Counted from the first letter of the stretch, positions 8,309 to 15,899 are shown. The stretch is 32,650 nucleotides of DNA from Bacteroidota bacterium (GCA_029560415.1 JAKQKY010000385.1:1-32650); one strand, 5' to 3'. A program made the numbers and translations. Notes: generated by a model from the letters alone, not told the origin.

Positions 8309-8908
8309 TTATAAATCCCATTTGATGGTGATCTCTTTTTCTACATGTTCATTACCGGCTGCATCGGGCGCAATGAAAATCTGTTTACACCATTTTCCCG
8401 ATTGCCAGGTTAATTGAATTGTTTTTCCATTTGATTTTTTCAGCAGGTAAATCCTTTTCACTTCATTGCTTTCCGGATCAATGTAAACATCCCAATGTTT
8501 CAGGTATATCGAATCTGGCAAAGATTTTAAGGGATCGTATGTAAGGGTTACTGCACCTAATGTCTGATCGAGGAATTTCTTTTCGGAAAAGAATGCAGTG
8601 AAATTTCCGCTGTCAATTTTTGGTGATAAGAATTCCGTTAATTCTTTATCGATGTCTTCCATTTTTAGCCAGGATGAATCAATCTTATTATTGATGCTGG
8701 TTATTTTTAGCGGGTTTACCCTGGCGTTCTTTTTAATGTCAAAAATTTGTCCCTGGATATAGCTTGTCACCGGGAAGAAAAAACTAACCTCAGGTTGTTC
8801 GGCTATCATTGTGTCTTTTACCGATTGTATATCCTTCCCTGATTTATTTCCTTGCTTACAGGAAGCAACTAACAGCAGGGCTACAATAAAAAACGTGGAT
8901 GTTTTCAT
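8309..8908 (-). CDS. Predicted lipoprotein, function unknown
   Basis: Protein of 199 residues that I do not recognise beyond its lipoprotein signal (LLLVASC, lipid cysteine at 17). A short charged linker (KQGNKSGKD) follows, then a globular domain with alternating beta-strand-like segments, such as TLTYDPLKSLPDSIYLKHWDVYIDPESNEVKRIYLL and IQLTWQSGKWCKQIFI. That pattern suggests an all-beta periplasmic or surface domain. It lies directly upstream of uvrC (3-base gap) and shares its promoter, though a functional tie to DNA repair is not implied. Its ATG is only 4 bases from a consensus -7 element, so the transcript may be leaderless. Confidence 0.85.
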   Translation of the reverse strand: MKTSTFFIVALLLVASCKQGNKSGKDIQSVKDTMIAEQPEVSFFFPVTSYIQGQIFDIKKNARVNPLKITSINNKIDSSWLKMEDIDKELTEFLSPKIDSGNFTAFFSEKKFLDQTLGAVTLTYDPLKSLPDSIYLKHWDVYIDPESNEVKRIYLLKKSNGKTIQLTWQSGKWCKQIFIAPDAAGNEHVEKEITIKWDL

Positions 8909-8912
8909 ACTG

Positions 8913-8920
8913 CAAAATTA
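8913..8920 (-). promoter_or_regulatory. -7 promoter element of the lipoprotein-uvrC unit (near-leaderless)
   Basis: The minus strand reads TAATTTTG-CAGT-ATG. All six fixed positions of TAnnTTTG match and only four bases separate the element from the start codon, so transcription should begin at or beside the ATG. No clear -33 TTG is seen. Confidence 0.5.
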
Positions 8921-8974
8921 ATTCAACTTATCATACCTCTACTCATTACATAAAATTTGCGGGCGTTCCTGGCT

Positions 8975-9006
8975 AAAAAAAAACGCAACAGGCTTTGTTG
9001 CGTTTT
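8975..9006 (-). terminator. Rho-independent terminator after the beta-barrel gene
   Basis: An 11-bp perfect stem (8980-8990 AAAACGCAACA with 8996-9006) encloses a 5-base loop. On the minus strand it is followed by a T run from the A tract at 8975-8983. It ends the ECF sigma factor/beta-barrel transcript and insulates the lipoprotein-uvrC unit. Confidence 0.9.
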
Positions 9007-9024
9007 CAAATATTGTTTTCTGAC

Positions 9025-10512
9025 TTAGAAATTCCTGGTAATACCCATCTTCACGCCTATGTTGTACAATTTCTCATCGTAAGAGTAATTCTTATCGTAG
9101 GTAGAGAGGAACTGGTATCTTAATTGCGGTCCAGCATTTAAAATGATTCCATTGTTCAATTTATAACTCAGGAAAGTTTCGATCCCGGCATTGATATTCC
9201 ATTTACGCAATACAGAGGCGTCATACACGTAGTTTTTGGTATCGGTAGAAACCAGGTAACCATTTCCCCCAACGATAAAGGAAGGTTGAATGGTTGCACC
9301 TGCATACCACTGAATGTTTTCTTTGCCTGCAATTTTAAAGTCGGCACCAACTGGTATAGATACCTGGTAAGTATTACTATTAAGTTTTTTATTGGTGGCA
9401 TCCTCGCCGATCAGGGTATTAGACAGGTAACTCGACCTGGTAATGATCTCCGGGGAGCCGGTAGATGTATTCGTAAACAACAAAGAAGTTGATGTCGGAT
9501 GGTTCATGTGATAAGCATGAATCCTGTAGTTTGTATAGTTCAACTGCAACCCTGCTTTCAGGCGTATGATTTTTGAAAAACTATAGATAAGACTACCACC
9601 TGCTTCGAGGTTAAATCCAGCCCTGTGTTTTAATTCGTTTGATGCAGCCATACCATTGCTCTGTCCGGAAGATAACAACGATGATGCTGAAGGAGGTGTT
9701 GCTACGTGCGTATTTTTTGACAGGCTACGGTAACCGACAGATGGTGTTGCATATAACTGGTATGCGAGCCTGGATTTCCATTTGGAAGAAGGTTTGTTGT
9801 GGAATGCAAAATCTTCGATCCATTCTTTTTCTGTATTCGTGTTATTTGAAGATATTTTAAGCGAATTCACCTTATTGAGCTTAACGATTTTGCTGGCAAT
9901 TGATGTAGCCAGGAAGTTTTCCTCAGCATCGAGGGACGCATCCTTTATTTCCTGGTCAGTCAATTCAGTACCTGCTGTATAAGTTACCTGCGAATTCTCA
10001 TCAGTTATAAGTGATGGTTCAATCACATCAATAGATTGAATGCCATTGGTACTCCGGGAACGTTTGTTTGTTTTTCTGGCTACCCGTACATTATGCTGTT
10101 CTTCCTGTGAACCCGAAACATTGAACGCAGAACGCTGCTGTTGTTGAATGGTATTAATTGCAGATGGCAGGTTATTGTTTGAACTGCTGTTTAAATCAGT
10201 AACCGGGGAATTATTCAAAGCAGTTGATGAACCAGGTAAAGAAGTTGGCACAGCTGCGATCATTGATTTTCCTGGATTGATGTTAGTACTGGCAATTGAT
10301 TTCCTTCCCGATACATCTTCCTTGTTTGTAATGCCTACAAATACAATGGAGCTGATCAGGAGTAACCAAACTGCTATTGAAGGCCATTTCCTCCCGGGAT
10401 GTAAATTATTATATAAGCTGTTCCAAACCCGTTTAGAAGGATACATCCTGAAATCATCTGCTGTTTCTTTCAGGAACTGCTCAAAATTATCTGTATAAAA
10501 TTTCTTTTCCAT
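9025..10512 (-). CDS. Putative inner-membrane-anchored protein with C-terminal outer-membrane beta-barrel, partner of ECF sigma factor
   Basis: Protein of 495 residues with an unusual layout. Residues 1-42 are a hydrophilic N-terminus with the motif FLKETADDFRMYPSKRVW, then NNLHPGRKWPS. Residues 43-62 form one strong membrane helix. Residues 63 to about 240 are a low-complexity Ser/Asn/Thr/Gln-rich linker. From about 245 to the end, alternating amphipathic strands fit an outer-membrane beta-barrel, closing with GVKMGITRNF, whose terminal aromatic resembles a BAM beta-signal. There is no cleavable signal peptide. The gene follows an ECF sigma gene by 62 bases, the usual place of an anti-sigma factor, so the N-terminal segment may bind the sigma factor (inference). 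Similar N-terminal motifs recur beside ECF sigma genes in Bacteroidota as far as I recall; this was not searched. The alternative is a plain barrel protein with an uncleaved export anchor. Confidence 0.7.
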   Translation of the reverse strand: MEKKFYTDNFEQFLKETADDFRMYPSKRVWNSLYNNLHPGRKWPSIAVWLLLISSIVFVGITNKEDVSGRKSIASTNINPGKSMIAAVPTSLPGSSTALNNSPVTDLNSSSNNNLPSAINTIQQQQRSAFNVSGSQEEQHNVRVARKTNKRSRSTNGIQSIDVIEPSLITDENSQVTYTAGTELTDQEIKDASLDAEENFLATSIASKIVKLNKVNSLKISSNNTNTEKEWIEDFAFHNKPSSKWKSRLAYQLYATPSVGYRSLSKNTHVATPPSASSLLSSGQSNGMAASNELKHRAGFNLEAGGSLIYSFSKIIRLKAGLQLNYTNYRIHAYHMNHPTSTSLLFTNTSTGSPEIITRSSYLSNTLIGEDATNKKLNSNTYQVSIPVGADFKIAGKENIQWYAGATIQPSFIVGGNGYLVSTDTKNYVYDASVLRKWNINAGIETFLSYKLNNGIILNAGPQLRYQFLSTYDKNYSYDEKLYNIGVKMGITRNF

Positions 10513-10574
10513 CTTTCACAAAAAGCGTTTTTAGTTAGTGGTAATGCTGGTAATAAATCTGGCATTGCAAAGGG

Positions 10575-11156
10575 CTATACCGGAGATATTGTTTTTCCAA
10601 ATGAAATCCTGGTTTTTGGTTTTTGAATAATATTTTTCTTAATCAACACGTCTTCCAACATTGCCTTAGCCCTGGTGTACTGGCTTCGGCTGGTGCTTTC
10701 TTCAATTTCCAGCATCCTGGCTATCTCTTTATGAGAATATCCTTCAATGGCATAAAGGTTCAGCACAGTTCTGTATCCCAATGGCAGTAACCTGATGCAT
10801 TCTACTACCTGTTTGGCTTGCATGATCGACGGGATCATGTCTTCCTTGATAAATATGCTGTTGGCATGAATGATGTCTACACAGTCGGAAAACTTCTTGT
10901 TTTTCTTTAAAACATTGATGCAGGTGTGTACAATGATTCTACGGATCCAACCTTCCAGCGCACCTTCATTGCGATACTGGTGAAGTTGGGTGAATACTTT
11001 AATAAAACCTTCCTGCAACATGTCTTCGGCATCCTCCCTGTTTTTGGCAAAACGGTAGCATACCCCCAACATGCGGGGACTGAACCTATTGTATAATGCT
11101 TCCTGTGCGTTGGCATTATTTTTAATACTTCCGGCAAGCATTTGCTCTTCGGTCAT
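10575..11156 (-). CDS. ECF-type RNA polymerase sigma factor (sigma-70 family)
   Basis: Protein of 193 residues, typical for an ECF sigma factor. Region 2 is visible as LYNRFSPRMLGVCYRFAKNREDAEDMLQEGFIKVFTQLHQY, including the core-binding DAEDMLQEGFIKVF segment, then EGWIRRIIVHTCINVLKK. Region 4 is LPLGYRTVLNLYAIEGYSHKEIARMLEIEESTSRSQYTRAKAML, a helix-turn-helix that would read the -35 box. There is no extra C-terminal domain. It is first in a two-gene unit with the membrane-anchored beta-barrel protein, which fills the position of an anti-sigma factor. A dyad at 11211-11224 lies upstream of its probable promoter. The regulon cannot be read from this window. Confidence 0.95.
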   Translation of the reverse strand: MTEEQMLAGSIKNNANAQEALYNRFSPRMLGVCYRFAKNREDAEDMLQEGFIKVFTQLHQYRNEGALEGWIRRIIVHTCINVLKKNKKFSDCVDIIHANSIFIKEDMIPSIMQAKQVVECIRLLPLGYRTVLNLYAIEGYSHKEIARMLEIEESTSRSQYTRAKAMLEDVLIKKNIIQKPKTRISFGKTISPV

Positions 11157-11177
11157 AAGTGGTAGATTTTGTGCCGT

Positions 11178-11185
11178 ATAAATAT
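11178..11185 (-). promoter_or_regulatory. Possible -7 element of the ECF sigma factor gene
   Basis: The minus strand reads TATATTTA, five of six fixed positions of TAnnTTTG, 21 bases before the start codon. The surroundings are AT-rich, so this is a weak call. Confidence 0.3.
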
Positions 11186-11210
11186 AGACAAATTTGTATT
11201 AACTACTGCT

Positions 11211-11224
11211 GCATCCAGGGATGC
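11211..11224. promoter_or_regulatory. Perfect dyad upstream of the ECF sigma gene, candidate operator
   Basis: GCATCC-AG-GGATGC is a perfect 6+6 inverted repeat, about 26 bases upstream of the possible -7 element of the sigma gene. It is the only compact dyad I noticed in the 210-base gap between 11157 and 11366. The rest of that gap is AT-rich with no gene seen. Confidence 0.3.
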
Positions 11225-11366
11225 CTGTATCAAACTTTAACATTCGGACGATTGGTGGGCGATAGATTGTTTCGAAGGGGTTCGGAGCGTTGAGATAAAA
11301 TTAACCTTGTAAAGTTGATATAAAATAAAATATAAAGTGTATTATTTTAAACATCAATGTGATGCA

Positions 11367-11864
11367 TTATTTTTTTCTGATAAGACTGTCGGCTGGATAA
11401 TTGGCCGTAAAGCTGTCTCTAAGAGCGGTGGTCCAGCCGGCCAACAAAAGCTTCTGTTCATCGGTGAGTTTTGCATTGCGGTGAATGACGGTATAAGACG
11501 ATAATGGCATCTCTCCTTCCTTTACTTCTTCATTGATCTCTTCGAGCTTCCTGTATTGACGGCGAATGCTGTAAGTACCAAAAATGGAAAAATTCAATTC
11601 ACCCTTTCCTTCCTGGATGTGATCATCCAGCCAAAGCGCTACTGGTTGTATCCTGGAATACCAGGGATATTCCGTGTTATTGCTATGGCAATCATAACAA
11701 CTGGTTTTCAAAATACTTTCCACGTTGGCCGGTACCTGGTGTACTGCGGTGATGTGCTGCGATGTTACGATGGCTTCTTCATTTTTTGCAGGCTTCGGGT
11801 AAAATTGAAACAGGATCAAGGCAATGGCCAGGCAGGCAAACAAAATCTTAAAAAAGCGCTTCAT
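11367..11864 (-). CDS. Haem-binding domain protein (c-type CxxCH), membrane-anchored or exported
   Basis: Protein of 165 residues. An N-terminal hydrophobic segment (residues 4-20, FFKILFACLAIALILFQ) serves as a signal or anchor, and the rest is periplasmic. CYDCH at 56-60 is a c-type haem attachment motif. Together with the following NNTEYPWYSRIQPVALWLDDHIQEGKGELNFS, it matches the Bacteroidota haem-binding domain family (PF14376-like), usually about 150 residues. The PLSSYTVIHRNAKLTDEQ segment is also typical. The electron partner is unknown. It starts 11 bases after gpmI on the same strand, so co-transcription is likely. The family assignment is from recognition of the pattern, not a search. 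Confidence 0.88.
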   Translation of the reverse strand: MKRFFKILFACLAIALILFQFYPKPAKNEEAIVTSQHITAVHQVPANVESILKTSCYDCHSNNTEYPWYSRIQPVALWLDDHIQEGKGELNFSIFGTYSIRRQYRKLEEINEEVKEGEMPLSSYTVIHRNAKLTDEQKLLLAGWTTALRDSFTANYPADSLIRKK

Positions 11865-11875
11865 GTTAGTAGTTA

Positions 11876-13393
11876 TTAGGATAATAAAATATTTCCGGTC
11901 ATTTCTGCAGGTACCGGTAATTGCATCAGGGTTAAGATGGTTGGTGCAATATCGCCCAATTTCCCCGGATTTATTTTATGACTTTTATTCTTGTCGATGA
12001 GAAACAAGGGAACCGGGTTTACGGTATGAGCCGTATTGGGTGTTCCATCTTCATTGATCTCATAATCTGCATTGCCATGATCGGCAGTAAGCAGGATGGT
12101 ATAATTTTTTTCGAGGGCTTTTGTTACTACTTTTTCAACACAACGGTCAACGGTTTCAACAGCTTTGATCACAGCATCCCATACGCCTGTATGGCCCACC
12201 ATATCAGCGTTTGCAAAATTCAGGCAAATGAAGTCGGGGGCATTTTCATCTATTTCTTTGGTAACGGCATCGGCTACTTCATAAGCGCTCATCTCGGGTT
12301 TCAGATCGTAAGTAGCCACCTTAGGCGATTGTATCATGATGCGGTTTTCGCCAGTAAAAGGAATTTCTCTTCCCCCGCTGAAAAAGAAACTAACATGGGG
12401 GTATTTTTCTGTTTCGGCTATGCGTAACTGTGATCTGCCATGTTGGGCAACAATTTCTCCCAATGTATTTTTCAGATCGTCGTTTTCAAAAATCACCTGC
12501 ACGTTTTTAAAACGGTGATCATACTGCGTCATAGTGGTATAATGAAGATCCAGTTTTTTCATGCCATATTCCGGCATATCCTGCTGGGTAAGCACTTCGG
12601 ATATCTCGCGGCAACGATCGGTACGGAAATTAAAACAGATCACTGCGTCTCCATCCTGTATGGTTGTTTTCTTCAGCTTGTTATTGATCAATGGCTTGAT
12701 GAATTCATCGGTTTGCTTTTCATCATACCCATGTTGTATGGATACTGAAAAATCATCAGACAGTGTGCCAATTCCATTGACCAGGGCATCGTAAGCAATT
12801 TTTACCCTTTCCCAGCGCTTATCCCTATCCATGGCATAATATCGGCCGGTAATTGTAGCAATATTGCCAACTGTTTTTCCCAGGTGTGTTTCCAGGTCAT
12901 GTAAGTACCCTAAACCCGATTTTGGATCGGTATCACGTCCATCTGTAAACGCATGTACCAATACATCCCTGCAACCATTATCGGCACAGGTGCTAAGTAT
13001 TGCTTTCAGGTGATTGATGTGCGAATGCACGCCACCATCGCTCAACAAACCCATCAGGTGCAGGGTTTTATTATTTGTTTTGGCATAATGAATGGCTTCC
13101 AGTAAGGTTGGGTTTTGTTGAAAACTGCCATCTCTTACCCCAACATTTATTCGTTGCAATTCCTGGTATACAATTCGTCCGGCACCAAGGTTCAGGTGAC
13201 CAACTTCGCTGTTTCCCATTTGCCCTTCGGGTAAACCAACCTCTTCCCCGCAGGTAATTAGGGTCGTATTAGGATAATTAAGATATAAAGAGCTTACAAA
13301 TGGCACATTGGCATGCTGAATCGCGTCACTCTCTTTTACTTTACCCAAACCCCATCCATCCATGATTATCAATATGATTTTCTTGTTTTCCAT
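11876..13393 (-). CDS. gpmI: GpmI, 2,3-bisphosphoglycerate-independent phosphoglycerate mutase
   Basis: Protein of 505 residues, normal length. It interconverts 3- and 2-phosphoglycerate in glycolysis and gluconeogenesis through a phosphoserine intermediate and needs two Mn(II)-type metals. Aspartate 12 (IIMDGWG) and serine 62 (MGNSEVGHLNLGAGR) match the metal ligand and nucleophile of characterised enzymes. Other hallmarks are HAFTDGRDTDP, NFRTDRCREIS, NFANADMVGHTG and LTADHGNAD. The start is set by a -7-like element four bases upstream, and the start region overlaps a divergent promoter for the DUF4783 gene. It is followed at 11 bases by the haem-binding protein gene. Confidence 0.98.
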   Translation of the reverse strand: MENKKIILIIMDGWGLGKVKESDAIQHANVPFVSSLYLNYPNTTLITCGEEVGLPEGQMGNSEVGHLNLGAGRIVYQELQRINVGVRDGSFQQNPTLLEAIHYAKTNNKTLHLMGLLSDGGVHSHINHLKAILSTCADNGCRDVLVHAFTDGRDTDPKSGLGYLHDLETHLGKTVGNIATITGRYYAMDRDKRWERVKIAYDALVNGIGTLSDDFSVSIQHGYDEKQTDEFIKPLINNKLKKTTIQDGDAVICFNFRTDRCREISEVLTQQDMPEYGMKKLDLHYTTMTQYDHRFKNVQVIFENDDLKNTLGEIVAQHGRSQLRIAETEKYPHVSFFFSGGREIPFTGENRIMIQSPKVATYDLKPEMSAYEVADAVTKEIDENAPDFICLNFANADMVGHTGVWDAVIKAVETVDRCVEKVVTKALEKNYTILLTADHGNADYEINEDGTPNTAHTVNPVPLFLIDKNKSHKINPGKLGDIAPTILTLMQLPVPAEMTGNILLS

Positions 13394-13397
13394 CCTG

Positions 13398-13405
13398 TAA
13401 AGCTA
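13398..13405 (-). promoter_or_regulatory. -7-like element of gpmI (near-leaderless)
   Basis: The minus strand reads TAGCTTTA-CAGG-ATG, with five of six fixed positions of TAnnTTTG. As with nadC and the lipoprotein-uvrC unit, exactly four bases separate element and start codon. It sits just left of the divergent plus-strand promoter at 13410-13444. Confidence 0.4.
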
Positions 13406-13409
13406 AATA

Positions 13410-13444
13410 TTTGCCGGTTAACATTTCGTGAGTTGTTATATTTG
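13410..13444 (+). promoter_or_regulatory. Promoter of the DUF4783 gene (-33 TTTG, -7 TATATTTG)
   Basis: TTTG at 13410-13413 and TATATTTG at 13437-13444 are separated by 23 bases, fitting the Bacteroidota -33/-7 pattern. The predicted transcript has a leader of about 75 bases before the ATG at 13526. The longest open frame (from 13313) would run through this promoter, which supports the later start. Confidence 0.55.
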
Positions 13445-13525
13445 GGTATAAAAACATACCCCAAGCGCAATTTTGAGTTAAATGGCACGTTTTTAGAACA
13501 ACATTACCCAGTAAAGCTCAACTTT

Positions 13526-13906
13526 ATGAAACAATTTTTTACACTGATTACGGCAACCTGTTTACTATGTTCTTTTAGTATTTCAGCCGGCATTGATGAG
13601 ATCATCGGGGCACTGAAAACCGGTAATGCAACACAGATCGCCAAGTACTTCGATAATACAGTAGAGATCACCCTTCCCGAAAAAAGTAATAGCTACAGCA
13701 AAAGCCAGGGAGAAATGATCCTTAAAGATTTTTTCAATACTTACCCGGTAAAGAGTTTCGAAATTTTGCATAAAGGACAGAATGCAGGTTCTGAGTATTT
13801 CATTGGAAAACTGGTAACTAAAACGGGCACTTTCAGAACTACTGTTTTTATGAAACAGAAAGGCGACCGGCAAACCTTACAGGAAATACGATTCGAGAAC
13901 ATGTAG
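13526..13906 (+). CDS. DUF4783-type exported small protein
   Basis: Protein of 126 residues from the ATG at 13526, chosen because it opens a clean signal peptide (MKQFFTLITATCLLCSFSISA, cut near 21). A longer frame upstream has no such signal and crosses the promoter. The mature part begins GIDEIIGALKTGNATQIAKYFDNTVEITLPEKSNSYSKSQGEMILKDFF, resembling the SnoaL/NTF2-like cone fold of DUF4783 proteins, about 125 residues in Bacteroidota and often found next to nadC. The function is unknown, and the pairing with nadC is positional only. A strong terminator follows 17 bases after the stop. Confidence 0.88.
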   Translation: MKQFFTLITATCLLCSFSISAGIDEIIGALKTGNATQIAKYFDNTVEITLPEKSNSYSKSQGEMILKDFFNTYPVKSFEILHKGQNAGSEYFIGKLVTKTGTFRTTVFMKQKGDRQTLQEIRFENM

Positions 13907-13923
13907 ATCTTACAACATATTTT

Positions 13924-13948
13924 AAAACTCCCGGAAGGGAGTTTTTTT
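13924..13948 (+). terminator. Rho-independent terminator after the DUF4783 gene
   Basis: AAAACTCCC (13924-13932) pairs with GGGAGTTTT (13937-13945) around a GGAA loop, followed by a T run to 13948. Confidence 0.9.
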
Positions 13949-13975
13949 ATGCCCTGTAAATTTCCTTCCATTGCG

Positions 13976-13983
13976 TAGCTTTG
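13976..13983 (+). promoter_or_regulatory. -7 promoter element of nadC (near-leaderless)
   Basis: TAGCTTTG matches all six fixed positions of TAnnTTTG and is followed by TTTG then ATG at 13988. Only four bases separate the element from the start, so the nadC mRNA probably begins at or near the A of ATG. A -33 element is not obvious. The upstream terminator T run ends 27 bases before. Confidence 0.5.
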
Positions 13984-13987
13984 TTTG

Positions 13988-14839
13988 ATGAATTATACGG
14001 ATCAATTAAACCTTCTGATCAAAAATGCATTGGCCGAAGACATTGGCGACGGCGATCATTCTACGATTTGTTGCATTGATAAAAATGCCAAAGGAAAGGC
14101 TGTACTTAAGATCAAACAGGACGGCATCCTTGCCGGCATGCACGTTGCAGAAACGATCTTTAAAACCATGCAACCCGATGCTGCCTTTCATGCATTTAAG
14201 AAAGATGGTGATGCCATGCAATACGGCGAAACGGCTTTTGAGGTATTGGCCGATGTGCATACGATCCTGCAATGCGAACGACTTGTATTGAACTGCATGC
14301 AACGCATGAGTGGCATCGCAACCTTAACAGGAAAATATACTGCCAGGTTACAAGGCTTTAAAACCAGGTTGCTCGATACCCGTAAAACAACTCCAAATTT
14401 CCGGTTACTCGAAAAAGAAGCGGTTCGTATAGGCGGTGGCGTTAACCACCGGTTCGGGCTATACGATATGATCATGCTGAAAGATAATCACATCGACTAT
14501 TGCGGCAGCATTGAAAAAGCCATTGAGATGGCCTATGATTATGTACAACAGAAAAAGCCCGGGATGAAAATAGAAGTGGAAACCAGGAGTATCGACGATG
14601 TGCGCAGGGTGTTGGCTGTAGGGAAAGTTGACCGCATCATGCTGGATAATTTTACACCGGAAAAAATATCAGAAGCGCTGTCACTCATCCAGGGTCGCAT
14701 AGAAACAGAAGCCAGTGGAGGTATAAATTACGACAACCTGGTATCCTATGCAGAAACAGGGGTAGATTTCATTTCAAGCGGTGCCATCATTCACCAGGCA
14801 GTAAGCCTCGACCTGAGCCTGAAAGCGGCCATTATCTAA
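13988..14839 (+). CDS. nadC: NadC, carboxylating nicotinate-nucleotide pyrophosphorylase (quinolinate phosphoribosyltransferase)
   Basis: Protein of 283 residues. It converts quinolinate and PRPP to nicotinate mononucleotide, CO2 and pyrophosphate in de novo NAD synthesis; nadE for the last step is 3.4 kb away. Hallmarks are LAEDIGDGDHST (16-26), QCERLVLNCMQRMSGIAT (95-112), DTRKTTPNFR (130-139), KEAVRIGGGVNHRFGLYDMIMLKDNH (144-169) and a C-terminal EASGGI with SSGAI. I use ATG at 13988; a TTG one codon earlier is less likely. The SUI1 gene follows at 7 bases, suggesting one operon. Confidence 0.97.
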   Translation: MNYTDQLNLLIKNALAEDIGDGDHSTICCIDKNAKGKAVLKIKQDGILAGMHVAETIFKTMQPDAAFHAFKKDGDAMQYGETAFEVLADVHTILQCERLVLNCMQRMSGIATLTGKYTARLQGFKTRLLDTRKTTPNFRLLEKEAVRIGGGVNHRFGLYDMIMLKDNHIDYCGSIEKAIEMAYDYVQQKKPGMKIEVETRSIDDVRRVLAVGKVDRIMLDNFTPEKISEALSLIQGRIETEASGGINYDNLVSYAETGVDFISSGAIIHQAVSLDLSLKAAII

Positions 14840-14846
14840 TCAAAAT

Positions 14847-15188
14847 ATGTCTAAGAAAAAATCAACTTCATCCGGCATCGTTTACTCAACAGATCCTGGC
14901 TTTAATCCTTACCAGGAATCAACCAACCAAGCAGTAACCTTACAACCAAAAGAACAGAAACTCAGGATAAAACTGGAAACAAAGCACCGGGCAGGTAAGG
15001 CTGTTACCCTGGTGGATGGTTTTGTTGGCAATGATACCGACCGGGAAGCTATTGGCAAAAAGTTAAAAAGCTACTGTGGCACCGGTGGTTCAGTAAAAGA
15101 CGGCGAGATCATCATACAGGGCGATCAACGCGATAAAGTGCTCCAGTGGCTGTTGCAGAACGGGTACACTTTAAGCAAAAAAGGATAA
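14847..15188 (+). CDS. SUI1/eIF1-like translation initiation factor (YciH type)
   Basis: Protein of 113 residues. The C-terminal half holds the SUI1 fold, with LRIKLETKHRAGKAVTLVDGFVG, a KLKSYCGTGGSVKDGEIIIQGDQRDKVLQWLLQNGY segment and the glycine-rich turn typical of YciH/eIF1 proteins. The N-terminal 35 residues are a polar tail (KKKSTSSGIVYSTDPGFNPY) common in bacterial members. In bacteria these proteins are thought to affect start-site fidelity, but their role is poorly known. It is second in a unit with nadC. Its stop lies one base from the stop of the convergent ferredoxin-like gene. Confidence 0.95.
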   Translation: MSKKKSTSSGIVYSTDPGFNPYQESTNQAVTLQPKEQKLRIKLETKHRAGKAVTLVDGFVGNDTDREAIGKKLKSYCGTGGSVKDGEIIIQGDQRDKVLQWLLQNGYTLSKKG

Positions 15189-15189
15189 T

Positions 15190-15420
15190 TTATTTTTCTT
15201 CATCTGCGAGATAGGTAAAACTCAAAGCGCCACTGGGGCATTTCTTAACCTGGTCGATCATTGTTTGTGTTTCGGCGTTACCTGCAATGATCCATGGCTT
15301 TCTGCGGGGATCAAAAACTTCCGGCAGTCCTTTAAAACAAATGCCGCTATGGATGCACAGCCCCGGTTGCCATAAAATGTTAATTTCTGAATTACGGTAA
15401 TAATGCTTGTCAATTGACAT
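15190..15420 (-). CDS. Small 4Fe-4S mono-cluster protein (Fer4_19-like ferredoxin)
   Basis: Protein of 76 residues. Cysteines 22, 28 and 61 sit in GLCIHSGICFKGLPEVFDPRRKPW and KKCPSGALSF, the signature of the divergent mono-cluster ferredoxin family (PF06902-like), which includes members with fewer cysteines than classic ferredoxins. No signal peptide, so cytoplasmic. It likely serves as a small electron carrier, partner unknown. It is transcribed alone, divergent from apaG and convergent with the SUI1 gene. Confidence 0.88.
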   Translation of the reverse strand: MSIDKHYYRNSEINILWQPGLCIHSGICFKGLPEVFDPRRKPWIIAGNAETQTMIDQVKKCPSGALSFTYLADEEK

Positions 15421-15439
15421 AATTTCGCGTTTTACACGA

Positions 15440-15447
15440 TAAATTTA
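15440..15447 (-). promoter_or_regulatory. Possible -7 element of the small ferredoxin-like gene
   Basis: The minus strand reads TAAATTTA, five of six fixed positions of TAnnTTTG, 19 bases before the start. It lies in the short region shared with the divergent apaG. Confidence 0.3.
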
Positions 15448-15492
15448 CATGTAAGAAAGGAAATTTTGTTATTTTACAACAAACATCCAGTT

Positions 15493-15879
15493 ATGAGCTC
15501 AAAAATATCAGGAGGTGTAAAGGTTAGCGTAGAAACATTCTACCAGTCGGAATACAGCAATCCTATGAATAGTGAGTTCATGTTCGCCTATAAAATTACC
15601 ATAGAAAACAACAATGACTTTCCAGTCAAGTTATTGAGGCGGCACTGGCATATTTACGACAGCAACGGAAGTATCCGGGAAGTAGAAGGGGAGGGCGTTG
15701 TAGGCATTCAGCCTGTAATAGCGCCGGCAACTTCATACCAATATGTCAGCGGTTGTAACCTGCGCACCGAGATAGGGAAAATGAAAGGAACCTATCAACT
15801 AGAAAATGTACATAATAAGCAGCTGTTTAATGTAGCAATTCCGGTTTTTGAAATGCAGGCGCCCTTTAAAATGAATTAA
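15493..15879 (+). CDS. apaG: ApaG (DUF525) domain protein
   Basis: Protein of 128 residues with start ATG at 15493; a TTG nine codons earlier is in frame but unlikely. ApaG proteins have an Ig-like (fibronectin type III) fold and are linked to cation resistance and to protein interaction in F-box relatives; the molecular role in bacteria is unclear. Visible family features are VSVETFYQSEYSNPMNSEFMFAYKITIENN, then LLRRHWHIYDSNGSIREVEGEGVVGIQPVIAPATSYQYVSGC and a closing G-T-Y motif (MKGTYQ). It is transcribed alone, with the desaturase starting 135 bases further on behind its own leader. Confidence 0.95.
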   Translation: MSSKISGGVKVSVETFYQSEYSNPMNSEFMFAYKITIENNNDFPVKLLRRHWHIYDSNGSIREVEGEGVVGIQPVIAPATSYQYVSGCNLRTEIGKMKGTYQLENVHNKQLFNVAIPVFEMQAPFKMN

Positions 15880-15899
15880 GATTTAACGGTTTTTTTGAC

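Noticed and set aside
11342-11366. CATCA-ATG-TGATG hairpin as terminator of the gpmI/haem-binding unit
   Set aside because: A 5-bp AT-rich stem with a 3-base loop is not convincing.
11978-12427. 149-codon open frame on the plus strand within gpmI
   Set aside because: Antisense to a fully conserved enzyme, no recognisable domain and no promoter; a shadow of gpmI.
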